Assembly: GCA_010015675.1 (NCBI GenBank)
Contig: ML976980.1
Coordinates: 1,386,864-1,450,863, forward strand
DNA: 64,000 bases
Source: Byssothecium circinans
Lineage: Eukaryota > Ascomycota > Dothideomycetes > Pleosporales > Massarinaceae
Reading direction: 5' to 3'
This document shows positions 1-10,941 of this stretch, piece by piece (position 1 is the first letter of the stretch; every line of letters starts with the position of its first letter). The translations under genes were made by a program, and so were the position numbers. The notes below the pieces were generated by a model. The model saw nothing but the letters and a program-made list of their open reading frames with translations, did no database searches and had not been told where the DNA came from.

Positions 1-649
1 GTGAGTGCTGTGGGGGAGATAGAAATTATCTCTCAAGGCGGAGCATGTCTTTGCGAAGAACTTACCAAAAGAACACCTCGCATATAACATATGGGAGGGG
101 CGTCTTCCGCGGCCCTGTATCTCTCTTAATGTTTTTATACAAGAGAAAGCAGGAAAGACGAATCTTTGAAGCATATGAGTGGGGAACTCTGTGTCAGAAC
201 GATGGAACTTCCATACTCCGAGCACGAGAAGGCCATGCATGAGTGGGAGGAATCCGAGATTTTTGCGAAATAGGGGAAATTGTTGGGGATATTTATGAGA
301 ATCTTGCAGAGTTGAAGTTTGATTTTTTAAAAATGAATAGATGCGTCTTTTGATGTGAGAGGTGTGGCTCGAATCAGATGTTACGGAAAGGGATGAGGTT
401 CAAAAGGGGTTCAACAAACATCTCATGTTAGTGTGCTGCTTTAAGGGTTCCAAGAATATGTACGATGGAGGTGGCAGCGCTCAACACAATAATCAAATCC
501 GTGACGCGATCTCGGGATCCACCAAAACTGGAAAGTCGAGGCGATATATCTGTCAAAGCAGTCCTCGTGTCACTCTATAACAAGCTGGCACAAGACATAC
601 CATTCCATTACAACCCCAAGCGAATTGTCACATGCGGCGGGAAGACCCT
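1..649. other. Window edge, no gene recognised
   Basis: No reading frame here resembles a known protein. The open frame that starts at 465 runs antisense to the next gene and is its shadow. The first bases (GTGAGT) look like an intron donor, so an exon of a gene cut by the window edge could lie just upstream, but nothing inside the window supports this. Confidence 0.4.
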
Positions 650-3193
650 TTATCTCCTATCAACCAACACCCTAGGCCCCTGCTCCTCATCCACGGGAGC
701 AGGAGGCCTCCAATCAAACAGATCAAACGCTTCCGTGCTCCAAGGCCCCACATCATCATCAGCAGGCGGCGTCACAACCTCCTGCCCACCACCAGGAATA
801 CCTAGATTCGCAGTGTTGACGTTCAAGCTGCTCGTGCGCTGGAACTTGCGCCTCGGATCTGTCCGCTTGACCAGTGCGGCCAACCCACCCGCTTTCGGTT
901 TCGCAGTCACCGCCGACGCCGTCGTAGTATCGTTGTTGGACTTTGAAGTCTTTGGCAGGTTCTCTTGTTCCCATACTTCGCTTGTGCTGGGTATTGGAGC
1001 GTCGTTCTCGCTTCTCGAGCGCCGGAAGCTTCGATTGGGCGATGCATTCTGTGCGTCATCCTGTATTGGGTCATCTTCTATTCGAACGGGCTTTGGTGGC
1101 TTTTGGAGTAGAGCGGAGAGCTCGGTCGTGCTCATTAATGGTCCCGATCTGCTGGAACGAAGTGGGTGTGGGGGTAGTGCGACCGTTTCGCGACGTGGCG
1201 AGGGAACGTTGGGTTTGTTTGGCGCAACTTGCTTTTGCATGACCTTTGCTTTCTTACGGAAGCCGCCTGTTGAAAGGAGAACTTTCTTGGGAGAAACTGA
1301 TACTGATGGAGGGCGTAAATTGTCCTCAACAGATCCTATGCGCTTTGATGGTGTTTCTGTATGCTCCAGGGGTGCGTCTGATGGTAAAGACTCCAACATT
1401 GACAGTGCCTGATCGACCTGGTTCTTCTTTCCCCGCTTTTTTTCTCCAGCCTCAATTGAAGTTGTTGATTTGGGCTTTTTTGTCTTGGGTGCAGGCGCTT
1501 CGAAGGGATCTTGCTCGGCTTCCTTCCTCTTGCTCGCAGTTTTCTCCGGTTCGGGCAGCTTCGGACTCGAGTCGATCTGTATTGGCGGACTCTTCTGTTT
1601 CGTAGGCTGAATTCGAGGAGAAGACGGAGTTACTGCTAACTGCTGGTCCATCAACCCATGTATGAACTCCATATCATCAAAGTCGCCAAACGATGGCTCG
1701 GGTGATGCTTCCGGCAGCAAATCTTTTGATTCAGCTGGTGCGGGTGGGGGCTGCAGATTTCGTTGTTTATTCGTCTTGCTCGCAGCTTTTGCGGGTTTGA
1801 CTGGCTTACTTGGAGGTGCGACATTGCCATCATCAGGTATTACTATGGGAATATCACCTTGCACAGACTTCTGCTCCGGTTTTCGCTTCATCTTAGGAAT
1901 ACGCTTTGGCTCAAGGGGCTCACTCCATCGTGGAGGTACGGCTTGACAGAGTAGCATACCGCGCTTAACTCCGGTAGATAGCCTCAGTGGTTTCCCCTTT
2001 TTAGGTGGTGGTTGAGCTGGGACTGTCTGCTGTGGTTCTCCCTGCTTCGGCGGCTCTACCTGCTTCTGTGCCCGTGCTTGCTTTTGCAGTTCCGCTTGCT
2101 TCGCCCGCTCCGTTTGTTTCTTGGGTCCAGGCTCTTTACTCGGAGTAGGCTCCAACCTAGGCGTGGGGTCAATATGCGGGTTTTGTACAGGCTGTAATGC
2201 AAAGTCGACATTTATGATACGGTTCGAGGCGCTGACTGGGGGCGACGACATGGGAGGAGGTTTGTGGGGTGTTTCAAGCGCTTTCACAGAGGGGACTGGG
2301 ACTTTCCCTTTTGGTATCCTCGGAGCAGCACTCGTTCGAGGTTGCGCTGCGGCGCTCTGTATACTTGGTGGTGCCGGGATGACTGGAGGCAGAGAGCGCG
2401 GATTGACCATGTCCGGAGGCGTACTAGGTAAAGTAACACCGGAGGAGAAATCGTCGGGCTCGGAGTCCAGGCTGATTGCGGTGGTGTTGCGGGGGAGAGG
2501 TCTCGGAGGTGGTCGAAGGCTCTTTGCGTCTGCTGTTCTGGCCCACAGCGAAGGCTGCCTTTCCGGCGCGGGCTCTGCACCTTGGTTCGAACCGGAAGCT
2601 GTTTGTTGTATGGGGTTGTGGCTGACTTTCTGCCTTTTGTTCGCCCTCTGCACTATTCCCTCGTTTTCTTTCTCTTTCCGTGCCGCGTATGGTGATATTA
2701 TAGGCTTTGCCTTACCAATTGGCCCCTGCGATGTTCCAAGCAATGTGTTGAGCGACTTGTGGCGCAATTGGGAGCCCGTTCGAAGAGAATTACCGGTGGG
2801 AATTGCAGGTCTTGATATTGGGTTTGAAGGCGGTGCAGGCTTGCTATGCTGCGGTGCGTCCCTGTTCTTCTCGAACAACGGCGTCAGATCCGTCTGGGTG
2901 ATACCCATAGCTTCTGCTACCTCCACCATGATTGGCTTGTCCAGCTGCAGCTCGTCGCCCTCCTGCAGCTCGCTGCTCTCCTTCCAGTACGTATCGCCAA
3001 GGAAGATGCGCGACTGGTCATAGACCATGACGCGGCTGTTGAACGTGTGGAATTTGAGAAAGCCATCCTGCCATCGCTTCTGCTTGCGGCGCACATCGTG
3101 GGTGTAGAGGCAGCGGAATTCGGCGACGGGCGCGGTGTTTTGGGTTGCGGGGACTGCAGACAGACGGGGCGTGGCGCGAGGAGGAGCGGTCAT
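650..3193 (-). CDS. DUF2439 protein, Mte1/ZGRF1-type genome-stability factor
   Basis: Single exon, 847 aa, ATG at 3193. Residues about 20-105 form a DUF2439 domain: FRCLYTHDVRRKQKRWQDG, then the segment from FLKFHTFN to GDTYW, ending in a conserved acidic/hydrophobic stretch. In yeast this domain defines Mte1, which binds the Mph1 helicase and acts at D-loops and telomeres; in animals it is the N-terminus of ZGRF1. The remaining ~740 residues are low-complexity, rich in Pro, Lys, Ser and Gln, with basic patches and no helicase motifs, so this is the short Mte1-like form and not a full ZGRF1 helicase. It is divergent from the BAR-SH3 gene, with about 620 bp between the two ATGs. The family assignment is firm from the N-terminus; the role in recombination is inferred from the family. 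Confidence 0.85.
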   Translation of the reverse strand: MTAPPRATPRLSAVPATQNTAPVAEFRCLYTHDVRRKQKRWQDGFLKFHTFNSRVMVYDQSRIFLGDTYWKESSELQEGDELQLDKPIMVEVAEAMGITQTDLTPLFEKNRDAPQHSKPAPPSNPISRPAIPTGNSLRTGSQLRHKSLNTLLGTSQGPIGKAKPIISPYAARKEKENEGIVQRANKRQKVSHNPIQQTASGSNQGAEPAPERQPSLWARTADAKSLRPPPRPLPRNTTAISLDSEPDDFSSGVTLPSTPPDMVNPRSLPPVIPAPPSIQSAAAQPRTSAAPRIPKGKVPVPSVKALETPHKPPPMSSPPVSASNRIINVDFALQPVQNPHIDPTPRLEPTPSKEPGPKKQTERAKQAELQKQARAQKQVEPPKQGEPQQTVPAQPPPKKGKPLRLSTGVKRGMLLCQAVPPRWSEPLEPKRIPKMKRKPEQKSVQGDIPIVIPDDGNVAPPSKPVKPAKAASKTNKQRNLQPPPAPAESKDLLPEASPEPSFGDFDDMEFIHGLMDQQLAVTPSSPRIQPTKQKSPPIQIDSSPKLPEPEKTASKRKEAEQDPFEAPAPKTKKPKSTTSIEAGEKKRGKKNQVDQALSMLESLPSDAPLEHTETPSKRIGSVEDNLRPPSVSVSPKKVLLSTGGFRKKAKVMQKQVAPNKPNVPSPRRETVALPPHPLRSSRSGPLMSTTELSALLQKPPKPVRIEDDPIQDDAQNASPNRSFRRSRSENDAPIPSTSEVWEQENLPKTSKSNNDTTTASAVTAKPKAGGLAALVKRTDPRRKFQRTSSLNVNTANLGIPGGGQEVVTPPADDDVGPWSTEAFDLFDWRPPAPVDEEQGPRVLVDRR

Positions 3194-3272
3194 CGCAACG
3201 CGTCTATGGTGTTACGGGGTGCATAGAGGGAGCGGCAGGGTGTTGATGGCTGCGTGGGAGGCGGTATCGCGA

Positions 3273-3300
3273 TGGTGTGGTGTGGTGTGGTGTGGTGTGG
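3273..3300. repeat. (TGTGG)n microsatellite in divergent promoter
   Basis: Five or more TGTGG units upstream of the Mte1-like ATG. The stretch 3194-3810 between the two divergent genes also has CCATGT repeats at 3395-3418, a run of TATGCC-type repeats near 3597-3625 and a CT-rich leader (3720-3790) just before the BAR-SH3 start, typical of fungal promoters. Confidence 0.8.
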
Positions 3301-3810
3301 GCGGGCAAGTGACGCGTTGTGGCTGAAGAAAGGCGCGACCCGCCCGCGACACCAGAGCACATGACTTGGGGCTGCCTTCCAGATGTCACCCCCACCATGT
3401 CCATGTCCATGTCCATATCCGTCGCACGTCAGCGGCTTAGCCCATTATTGCGCGCATATCATGGCTCGCCATACCGTGTGCATCGGCGTGTGCTGCCGCG
3501 CATCGTCCAGCTCCTCTCTGCGTCGTCGCTCACGTCACTCACCGGTTGGGATGAAACGCGGGGCATTGCCAGCTGGAGCGGCGGCCTGCCCCCATGCCTA
3601 TGCCTATGCCAACGCCCATGCCATTTGCACATCAATGAGCTTTTTCGTTTTCACCATCATTACTTGGGTCCGTTAGACGCGGCCTGATCCGCCCGCTTAC
3701 GGGGCACTCAGCCACGGCCCACCCTCCACTACATACCCTTAACTTTTCCCCAATCCCTTTCCACCTCTCTCCCAACAACCTGCCACTGCACAGCGGCCCC
3801 CATCACAGCC

Positions 3811-5531
3811 ATGCAGCGAGTGCAGAGGAAGGTTGGGCGTCTGCCCTTCATGTCCACGCGCCTGCCCAACGAGGCAGACGTCGAGGGCATCCTGCAGGAC
3901 TTCAATGACTCGGATCAGATGTTGGAGAGGGTGGGTCCTGTTCCTGTTCCTGTTCCTGCTTCTTTCTTGTCTGTCCGAGGGGCCCGTGGCTGGCACAAAA
4001 CCGGTGAACTGGCGGGGCATGTCCATCTTCATACTCACTCCACTGCCAGTCCAGGGCTCCCAGACACTATTCGATTGCATATTCTCTTTCGCAACATGTC
4101 GTTCTATCGCTGACCATCCCAGATCGAAGAAGCCGCAAAGACATGGCGGGACGCGTGGACCAACATCCTCAACCATCAGCTCACGGCCGTCGAGATCATG
4201 CACAGCCTCTACAAACCGCTCGGCCCAAAAGGTGGCGAGTTTGGCACACAGGTGCATGCCGATACCCCACCGGAGACCATGGAGCGCTGTGTCAGGCTGG
4301 TCGAGGCATTCTCAGAGCTCAAGACGGACATGATGGAGGAGGTCAAGGACATCGAGAAGAAGCTCATCCTTCCGGCCAAGCTGGCACGAGAGTTGCTGAA
4401 GCCCATGAAAAAGGTCATCAAGAAGCGGGAGGACAAGAAGGTACGAGGGCTGCATCTCACAACCCCACCATCGGTACCATTGGTGCTAATCTGAGCTACC
4501 AGGTGGACTACGAAAGGTACAAGAGCCGTGCCGAAGCTCTGCAAAAGAAGAAGACACGCTCCGATCGCGAGAATACGGCGCTGTCCAAGCACGAAGCCGA
4601 TGTCGCGCGCGCCGCCCACGAATATGAATACGCAGACGAAGGTCTCCGAACGCAGCTCCCGAGGCTGAACGCCGCAACCTTCTCCCTGCTTCCACACCTT
4701 CTCGCGAACCAGATTATGCTGCAAAACAACTTGATTGGCAACCTCTATACTGTCCTCAATGAGTACTCACACGAGCAAGGATACCCCGATCCCCCGCCAG
4801 AGCCCGAGGAAGTCATACCTCTGTGGGAGGGAGCTTTCACCTCGCTGCGGATGGAGCTTGAGACGGGCCTTGACTTGCTCAAGAGTGGGAAAGCAATACA
4901 CCAGCCGATGCGCCTGCCGGAGAAGGGCGATACATTGACTGGACTAGGGATTAGAAACAAGGTCGGCATAAACAACCGGGGCAGAAGCACTGAATCTGTC
5001 CAGACCCTACCGTCAAGGTCACCAAGACCGGATCGATACAACCTGCCACCGCCACCTGAAGAACCGCAGGGTCCTCCCATCAATTTGTCGAGCAAGCCGT
5101 CCATGAACTCTCTCAATACTTCCAAACCGCGTTATGGTGGGTCGTCCCCTGGTCTGAGTCCGACTCCAGGTTTGGACCGTAGACGAGCTTCGGCTGCTTC
5201 GTACGCATCGTCAAATAACACAAATGGTCACGACGACTACTTTGGCAAACCACGCGTCGCTTCCGCAACATCGGGCGGTGCCGTCATGTCTCCACATTTG
5301 GCGGCAGCAAAGAAGAAGCCACCGCCCCCGCCTCCACCGAAAAAGATCGGTTCCTTTCACGGGGAGTATGTCACAGCCATGTACGACTTTGAGGGCCAAA
5401 GTCACGGCGACTTGAGCTTCCAAGAGGGAGACAGGATCCGCGTTATCAAGAAAACGAACAGCTCGCAGGACTGGTGGGAAGGCGAATTACGGGGGCAACA
5501 GGGCAGCTTCCCGGCAAACTACGTCAAATAA
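3811..5531 (+). CDS. BAR-SH3 protein, Rvs167/amphiphysin type
   Basis: Three exons: 3811-3930, 4123-4440, 4503-5531; 488 aa. The N-terminal ~250 residues form a helical BAR domain (heptad-rich segments such as WRDAWTNILNHQ and LKPMKKVIKKREDKK). A Pro/Ser-rich linker follows, with a poly-proline stretch near residue 420. The C-terminus is an SH3 domain with AMYDF, DLSFQEGD, WWEGEL and FPANYV. BAR proteins of this kind bend membranes and link them to actin at endocytic sites. Intron 1 holds a short TTCCTG tandem repeat and has the slightly unusual donor GTGGGT. Frame continuity fixes both introns. Fungi have several BAR-SH3 paralogues, so Rvs167-like is a class and not a proven orthologue. Confidence 0.88.
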
Positions 5532-6103
5532 TGGCACATATACTGCAGTGTGCAAACTATGTCGCGCGATAGGAGCTTCGGCGTATCTAGGTGTTCGGAG
5601 GGCTTGGTCGGTTTCTTGCAACTGATAACCCAAAATGTCTGGATATTGAGGACTCGGATAGGTAATGGTCTCATAGAGGAGGACATTTTAATGAATCCTA
5701 CGGTCGTACAGTTCGTATCTTTTGCCCCAAACACATCAAGTGGCACCTCTCCCTGGCGGCGTCCACACATTATGAGGAACAGTAGCACTACCCTTTGGCT
5801 CTTAGAAGATGAGAACACAATGTTTCCTCGCCTCCATAAATAGCTCTGGGCGTCCAATCAGCCCCATTCGATACCCCGCACAGGCTGCAAAGGGGAGTTG
5901 TTCGGCCCCCACCGTGTTTTAGTCCTCCCGAAGCCGCCTGGGCGTGCCTCAGGTCGCCCCATCCTGACGAGAACGAGCTGTAACAACCGCAGCAGGTACA
6001 GCCTCGCTGGCGGTTTGCACATATCCTGTGCCTGCTGCTCCTTCACTTATGGCTTCTAAACAACGTGCATTTGTCGTTCCGCGCTTAACGTATTATTTGA
6101 GCC
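5532..6103. other. Intergenic, 3' UTR and promoter
   Basis: Nothing coding is supported. A CT-rich stretch about 5930-6050 precedes the next gene. Confidence 0.5.
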
Positions 6104-7308
6104 ATGGCTGGCAAGACGGTACGTGCAGCGCAATCGCCTGCACCACCCACGATATACTAACACAGCTACAGCCTGCTTCACACTCAAAAACCGCGTCATC
6201 AGCGCCCAAACCCTCGCTCGAACTCAAACCGCCTTTCACCCCGCGTCCAATTCCTCCCAATTCTAAACCGAGCGCGGACGCCACCGCATCGCAAGCCTCC
6301 CTCCTCACCAGCGACAATGGCGGCCAACAACCTGTCCTCGAGACGGCAATCAACATCGCCCTGAGCGCCCTCGACTCGCTCCCCACCATCGCGGGCGGCC
6401 AAGATGACATCTATCTCGCCAACCGCGACATCACAAAGTTCCTCGAATGGGATCTCGATCTCGACCGCCTGAACAGAATCCACGGACATCTCTGGATGGC
6501 CGGACGCCCGATGCGCGCGCGACCGCTCCACCGCTACAAGATGATGGGTTTCGACATCCTGCACACGCAACAGATAGACCTCCACCTCCTCAAATTCTCC
6601 AACAAACTGATCCTCAAACCGCTCGCCGAATACATGCTCTCCCACACCTTCTGGAGCGAGCACATCTGCACATACCCCACGGACACGCTCCACAAAAGCG
6701 GCAGCGGTTTCCTCCTCTCGTACATCTGGCTGCTGACCAGCCCGCTCGACCTCAAGCTCGCGCACGACCTCTTCCTGCTCCCGAGCTTCATCACCTGGCA
6801 CTGGTGGAAAACCTTCGTGGCCGATTTCCTGGACCACATCGACGCCAACGCGCTGCACCAGGTGAACAAGCGCTTCCACTACGGCGACCTGCGGCTCGGC
6901 CGCATCAACTCCATCTACCGTACGCGCTACTGCCACACGCACTTCGTCCGCGGCTACCTGTACGGCTACAACCGCTACGTCGTCTTCTTCCAGCGCAAGT
7001 TCGGCTGGATACTCATCGTGTTCGTCTTCTTCAGCCTCGTGCTCGCGGCCATGCAGGTCGGGGCTTCGGTGGCGCCGTTGGCGAGCGAGACGGCCTTTCT
7101 GAGGAGCTGTTTTGGGTTCGTGGTGGCGAGTATGGTTAGTGTGGCTGCGGTGTTGGGGGTCGTTGCTGTGGTGTTTTTGGGGACGTTCCTTTTTAATATG
7201 GGGGCTGCTATTGGGCATTCGAGGAGGATGCGTGCGGAGAGGGAGAGGATGGCGAGGGAGAGGGAGGGGGGGATGGGGGTGGGGATGGGGGGGAGGAAGG
7301 ATGTTTGA
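6104..7308 (+). CDS. DUF6601-like polytopic membrane protein
   Basis: Two exons, 6104-6118 and 6172-7308, 383 aa. The first exon codes only MAGKT. It is chosen because GTACGT at 6119 and a branch point TACTAAC at 6154-6160 frame a 53-nt intron; two in-frame acceptors (6165 and 6171) would differ by two residues. Residues about 100-270 contain the conserved block ITKFLEWDLDLDRLNRIHGH, then MMGFDILHTQQIDLHL and INSIYRTRYCHTHFVRGY. The C-terminus has two clear membrane segments (ILIVFVFFSLVLAAM and FVVASMVSVAAVLGVVAVVF) and a basic tail. This matches a fungal membrane family of unknown function that I place in DUF6601 from memory. A longer unspliced reading would need a CTG start and is less likely. 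Confidence 0.75.
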
Positions 7309-7970
7309 GGAGACGGGGAAGATGCGGTGGAGGGAGGGATGGGATGGGATGGGATGAGATGAGATGGGCAGAAGGGTTGTTAGGGAGGGTGATTGGGTGT
7401 GGGCATGCGGAGAAAGTCCTGCAATAGTGGAATGCTTTCGCCGCACGTGTCAAGAGTCAAGACCCGATCCATCCATCCAATCGACCAACCAACCAACCCA
7501 TCCCCTCCGCAAAAAAAAACACCCTCTTATCCCACCACCCTCCAGAATCGAACCCACAACCCATGCAAAAATACGGCTAATAGCAGAATATGTACGTCGC
7601 AGCAAAGTAAGATGGCAGTAAGCCAATATCGAATAGCATTTACATAGCTGATTGCGTAGATATAGATCCTAAATAGGAAAGTGTATACAAGTAGAAGGAA
7701 GATGGCGCCAATGCCACTCGGCTGAGGCAGCTTGATTAAGTCATTATAGATGGGGATGTAGACACTGCGTCTTTCTTTGAGTAGAATATACAGGGGGTAT
7801 CAAAACAATTCGTAACTCTCCTTTCTCGGAGGGGGCGTTTCGTCACAGAAGAGAAAAGCGAGCAATTGAGAGCGCGTCGGAAGTCACCAGGACCCAGCTG
7901 GTAGCCTGGTACCCTGCTCCAACACCTCCCATGAGCGAATACGAAATACAGGATTTGGGATTTGGATTTT
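7309..7970. other. Intergenic with simple repeats
   Basis: Holds a (GGGAT)n run at about 7335-7361, a poly-A run near 7510 and otherwise unremarkable sequence. No gene seen. Confidence 0.5.
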
Positions 7971-9113
7971 TCAAACAGTACCAGCACCATCGTGTTTCCC
8001 CTCCGTACGTACGAGAGCCTCCTCACGCTCCCGAAGCTCTTCCTGCTCCTGAGATCTATTAAACTTCCTAGTTTCGCGCAAGTGCCGCATCTTGACCCAT
8101 CTGAGCATGATGCTATTGTAGACCAGAAACAGGAAGATAGTGACGACGGAGCACGAGGATGTTACGATGATGGTTGCGCGTGCCGTGATGGAGAACTGGC
8201 CTGTAGTGTTTGATTGATCAGCGTACTGTTCGGTGGAAAGGTGGGGTATTGTGGGGGGAGGAGGGGACGGGGTACGGTACCTTCTTGAGCGGAATAGATG
8301 TTGATGAGGGTGGAGATTAGGCCGGCGATGCTGTTCATGAGCGCCGGGAGGAAGACGCGGTTTATGACCCAGACGTAGTTTTTGTGGTGTTTGTACCAGA
8401 GCCAGAGGGAGCCTAGGACGCCGATGCCGCAGGCGAAGGAGGCGATGTAGAGGAAGGGGATGTTTCTGTTTGGGTGGTTAGGAGTGTTTGATTTCAGGGT
8501 TTCTTTGTGTCTATCGACCGTGGAATGTCATATCAAAGGCTCCTTTGGAGAAATGTCTTACGCACCTTGCCGTGGCCAGCGCATGCGCTTTCAATCCATT
8601 ATTCGCCTTCTCATCTAGGTCTTTGTCCGTCTTTAACTTGTTGAATGTCGCCGGAAACACAATATATCCGGCCAACAAGATCCACGTAAAGGCCGAAGCG
8701 AGTATGTTGTGGAGTTGAGGAACGTCGTCGAGCTCAAGGAGCATATCGATATACCGGGTCTGGGCAGTCGTGCGACGGCGCTGGAGACCTGGGCGTTCTG
8801 GCTGTTCAGTCGTGCCTTTCTTGGATGTGTTGGTATTGCTTGTCGCTGTTGTCCTTGCGGTTGCATTTGTATTGGATCGGTGGACATTCGATGGGTTACG
8901 CTTTGGGTGTAGGCTTGGTACGTCGGGCTCCTTAAAGCGCGTCGATGGTGTGCGTGCTGGTGAGGGTTTTGTAGGTGAGGCGAGGTTTTTCGCGTCTATC
9001 CGTTCCATGTCCTTGGACTCCTTGCTCTTGACCGTTTCTTCAGACTGCTTTGGTTTTTCTACCGTAGGGAGAATTCCCGGTTCTTCCTTGCGAGATGATG
9101 ACAAGAAAGGCAT
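7971..9113 (-). CDS. Four-helix membrane protein, unknown function
   Basis: Exons 9113-8566, 8465-8281 and 8200-7971 on the minus strand close in frame to 320 aa. The first ~125 residues are hydrophilic, rich in Ser, Thr, Lys and Pro. Four membrane segments follow: AFTWILLAGYIVF, FLYIASFACGIGVLGSLWLW, LMNSIAGLISTLINIY and TIIVTSSCSVVTIFLFLVY. The tail is charged (TRKFNRSQEQEELREREEA). Donors GTGCGT, GTACCG and acceptors CAG/CAG fit the phases 2 and 1. I recognise no family. The pattern (long disordered cytosolic head, four helices, coiled tail) is common among uncharacterised Pezizomycotina membrane proteins. Confidence 0.75.
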
Positions 9114-10191
9114 GGGAGTGTAAAGCGACTTGACGATATGAGAAGAGTGACTTGGGCGTGATATTCAGAGATAGAAATGAGTACTTCAACAATAAACAAG
9201 TTCCGCATCAGACATCAAACCCTCGAGACCCACCTTTCCGCCAGGTGCTTAAGTACCATCCCGCCGCCCTTCACCTCACTAATGCTTCATTACGCATTGC
9301 TCTCCTATAACCTAGGTCCGAGAAACCTGTTCCTAGCCTACCGTTGCATTGGGCTAGCAAATAACGCTCGACCGCAGCCGTTCTGAAGCGGTGCACCAGC
9401 GGAACTGTAACTTGTTTCGCGATAGAAGGGCTTGTTGCGAACGTTTGGACGGGAGTTGGTTGGTGGAGCGAGATCTTGGAGGAGCTGCAGGGGTGAGGCT
9501 GTCGATCAGTTGCGTCATTGTGCAGAGACATTGAGGTTCCTGGCTTATCGGCGAGTGTTGATGCGAGAGGGCGAGGCTGTGTGGCCAAAGCCGGGATGAC
9601 ATGATGTTGCTCATGTTGGTGGAGGAGAAAACAAGATTTGTGTGACGGTGTGGTTGCGGAAGCTGTTGGACGACTTCCAAGCACGTGACCTGTTGCTAAG
9701 GCCCCCCGCCTTCAATGCTCACACCTCTTCTATCACAAACACACCACCATCATGTACTCGCCAACTACATCTTCGAGACACATGTCCTCTGCAGCTTCAC
9801 ATGATCCATATACCACTATACCGTGTCCTATTAATCTACTTCGTGTTGTTTGGCGCGCCGTAACCCCGGTGGTTAATATGGAAGGCGGAAAAACACCGCG
9901 GAAGCGTCTCAACTTACCAGAGCAGGCAAGCTTCGAGAAAAGAGGACAGAGAAGCATGAATTGTCTACATGGTAAGAGCTTGGGGAGCTCATGGGGTATA
10001 TAGAAGCTGTCGGGCTGGGTGGAAACGTAGCGTTTAAAGAAAGTTCTGCTACCATTTCTCCATATCATTGCCGACTTTCTCAAGCAATTCACTACGTCTT
10101 GATTACTTTCAGTCGGTTCCCTGTAGCCTCTGATCATTCCCTTCCATACATTTAGCTCTGAAGGAGGCCTACGAAGGCCCGAAACCTCACA
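9114..10191. other. Intergenic; weak small ORFs only
   Basis: Open frames on both strands (plus 9752-10003, minus 9733-10137) overlap each other, match nothing I know and lack clear splice partners. Either could be a short gene, but I cannot support one. Confidence 0.4.
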
Positions 10192-10941
10192 ATGCGCTTC
10201 CTCCCACTTATCCCCCTCCTCGCAGCCACCGCCTTCGCAGCAGACGCCGAATCCTCCTCCTCTTCAGCAGCAGCTTCAAGCTCATCGGAGGTTCCAGAAG
10301 AGCCCACACCCGTCGGCCAACTCTGGACCGCACAATGGAAAGACTCGGACGTCACTTCATCTTACAACAAGAAATGCGCATCTTCGTCAACATACAAGGC
10401 TCAGATCTATACCTTAGGGGAGATGTACCCAGCGCTGAAAACTTGGGCGCCAGAGTTGAAGGTCTTTTATCACAAGCAGCTTTACCCTGGGTCGTGGAAT
10501 GGTGAAGATATTCACGGTGAGGGACGAGCGTTGTTGAAGATGGACTATGAGGAATTGCCTTTTGCGGTGCGGGAATGGTATTCTCCCTCCCCCTTCCCCT
10601 CCCCCTTCCCCTTTTATTACAGAATACTGACTTCTCGCAGGCTCCAACGCAACCCCAAACAACGTCACTTCTCCGTCCAAGAAGACGTCGTCTTCTTCGC
10701 CCCCGGAGCCATCTACCCTATCGCGCCGCTCTGGGTCGAGGAACCCGAAGCCAAGACCAAGTCCGCGCTTGGTGAATGTGAGGGTGTGTTTGAAGATCTG
10801 GAGAACTATTCCGCAACGCCGAAGGATGGTGTTGTGTTGGGGAGGGTGAGCCATGAGAAGAAGGGGAAGAATGAGGTTGAATTTAGCATTGAAGCGTTCC
10901 AGGTTGAGGAGAAGAAGGCTGGTGCCAAGGATGAGTTGTGA
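10192..10941 (+). CDS. Secretory-pathway protein with C-terminal KDEL
   Basis: Two exons, 10192-10577 and 10641-10941, 228 aa. An N-terminal signal peptide (MRFLPLIPLLAATAFA, then ADA) is followed by a Ser/Ala-rich linker to about residue 40. A conserved-looking globular part contains TAQWKDSDVTSSYNKKC, YPALKTWAPELKVFYHKQLY and VVFFAPGAIYPIAPLWVEE. The protein ends AGAKDEL. Signal peptide plus KDEL is the retention code for soluble ER-lumen proteins, so ER residence is a well-founded inference; no enzymatic motif is visible. The 63-nt intron is a multiple of three and has no stop, so retaining it would give a 249-residue form in the same frame. Confidence 0.8.
   Translation: MRFLPLIPLLAATAFAADAESSSSSAAASSSSEVPEEPTPVGQLWTAQWKDSDVTSSYNKKCASSSTYKAQIYTLGEMYPALKTWAPELKVFYHKQLYPGSWNGEDIHGEGRALLKMDYEELPFAVREWYSPSPFPSPFPFYYRILTSRRLQRNPKQRHFSVQEDVVFFAPGAIYPIAPLWVEEPEAKTKSALGECEGVFEDLENYSATPKDGVVLGRVSHEKKGKNEVEFSIEAFQVEEKKAGAKDEL

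Noticed and set aside
465..1412. 315-aa open frame on the plus strand
   Set aside because: Antisense shadow of the Mte1-like gene, whose N-terminal domain fixes the true strand.
6199..7446. 415-aa open frame on the minus strand
   Set aside because: It is antisense to the membrane-protein gene and arises from its GC-rich third positions; composition is Val/Glu/Arg-heavy without any family resemblance.
7540..7570. T-loop-like sequence (GGTTCGATTC on the minus strand) suggesting a tRNA
   Set aside because: The adjoining bases do not form a T stem, and no D arm, anticodon arm or acceptor stem can be built.
9733..10137. 134-aa minus-strand frame
   Set aside because: No recognised motif, overlaps an equally open plus-strand frame, and lacks clear promoter or splice context.
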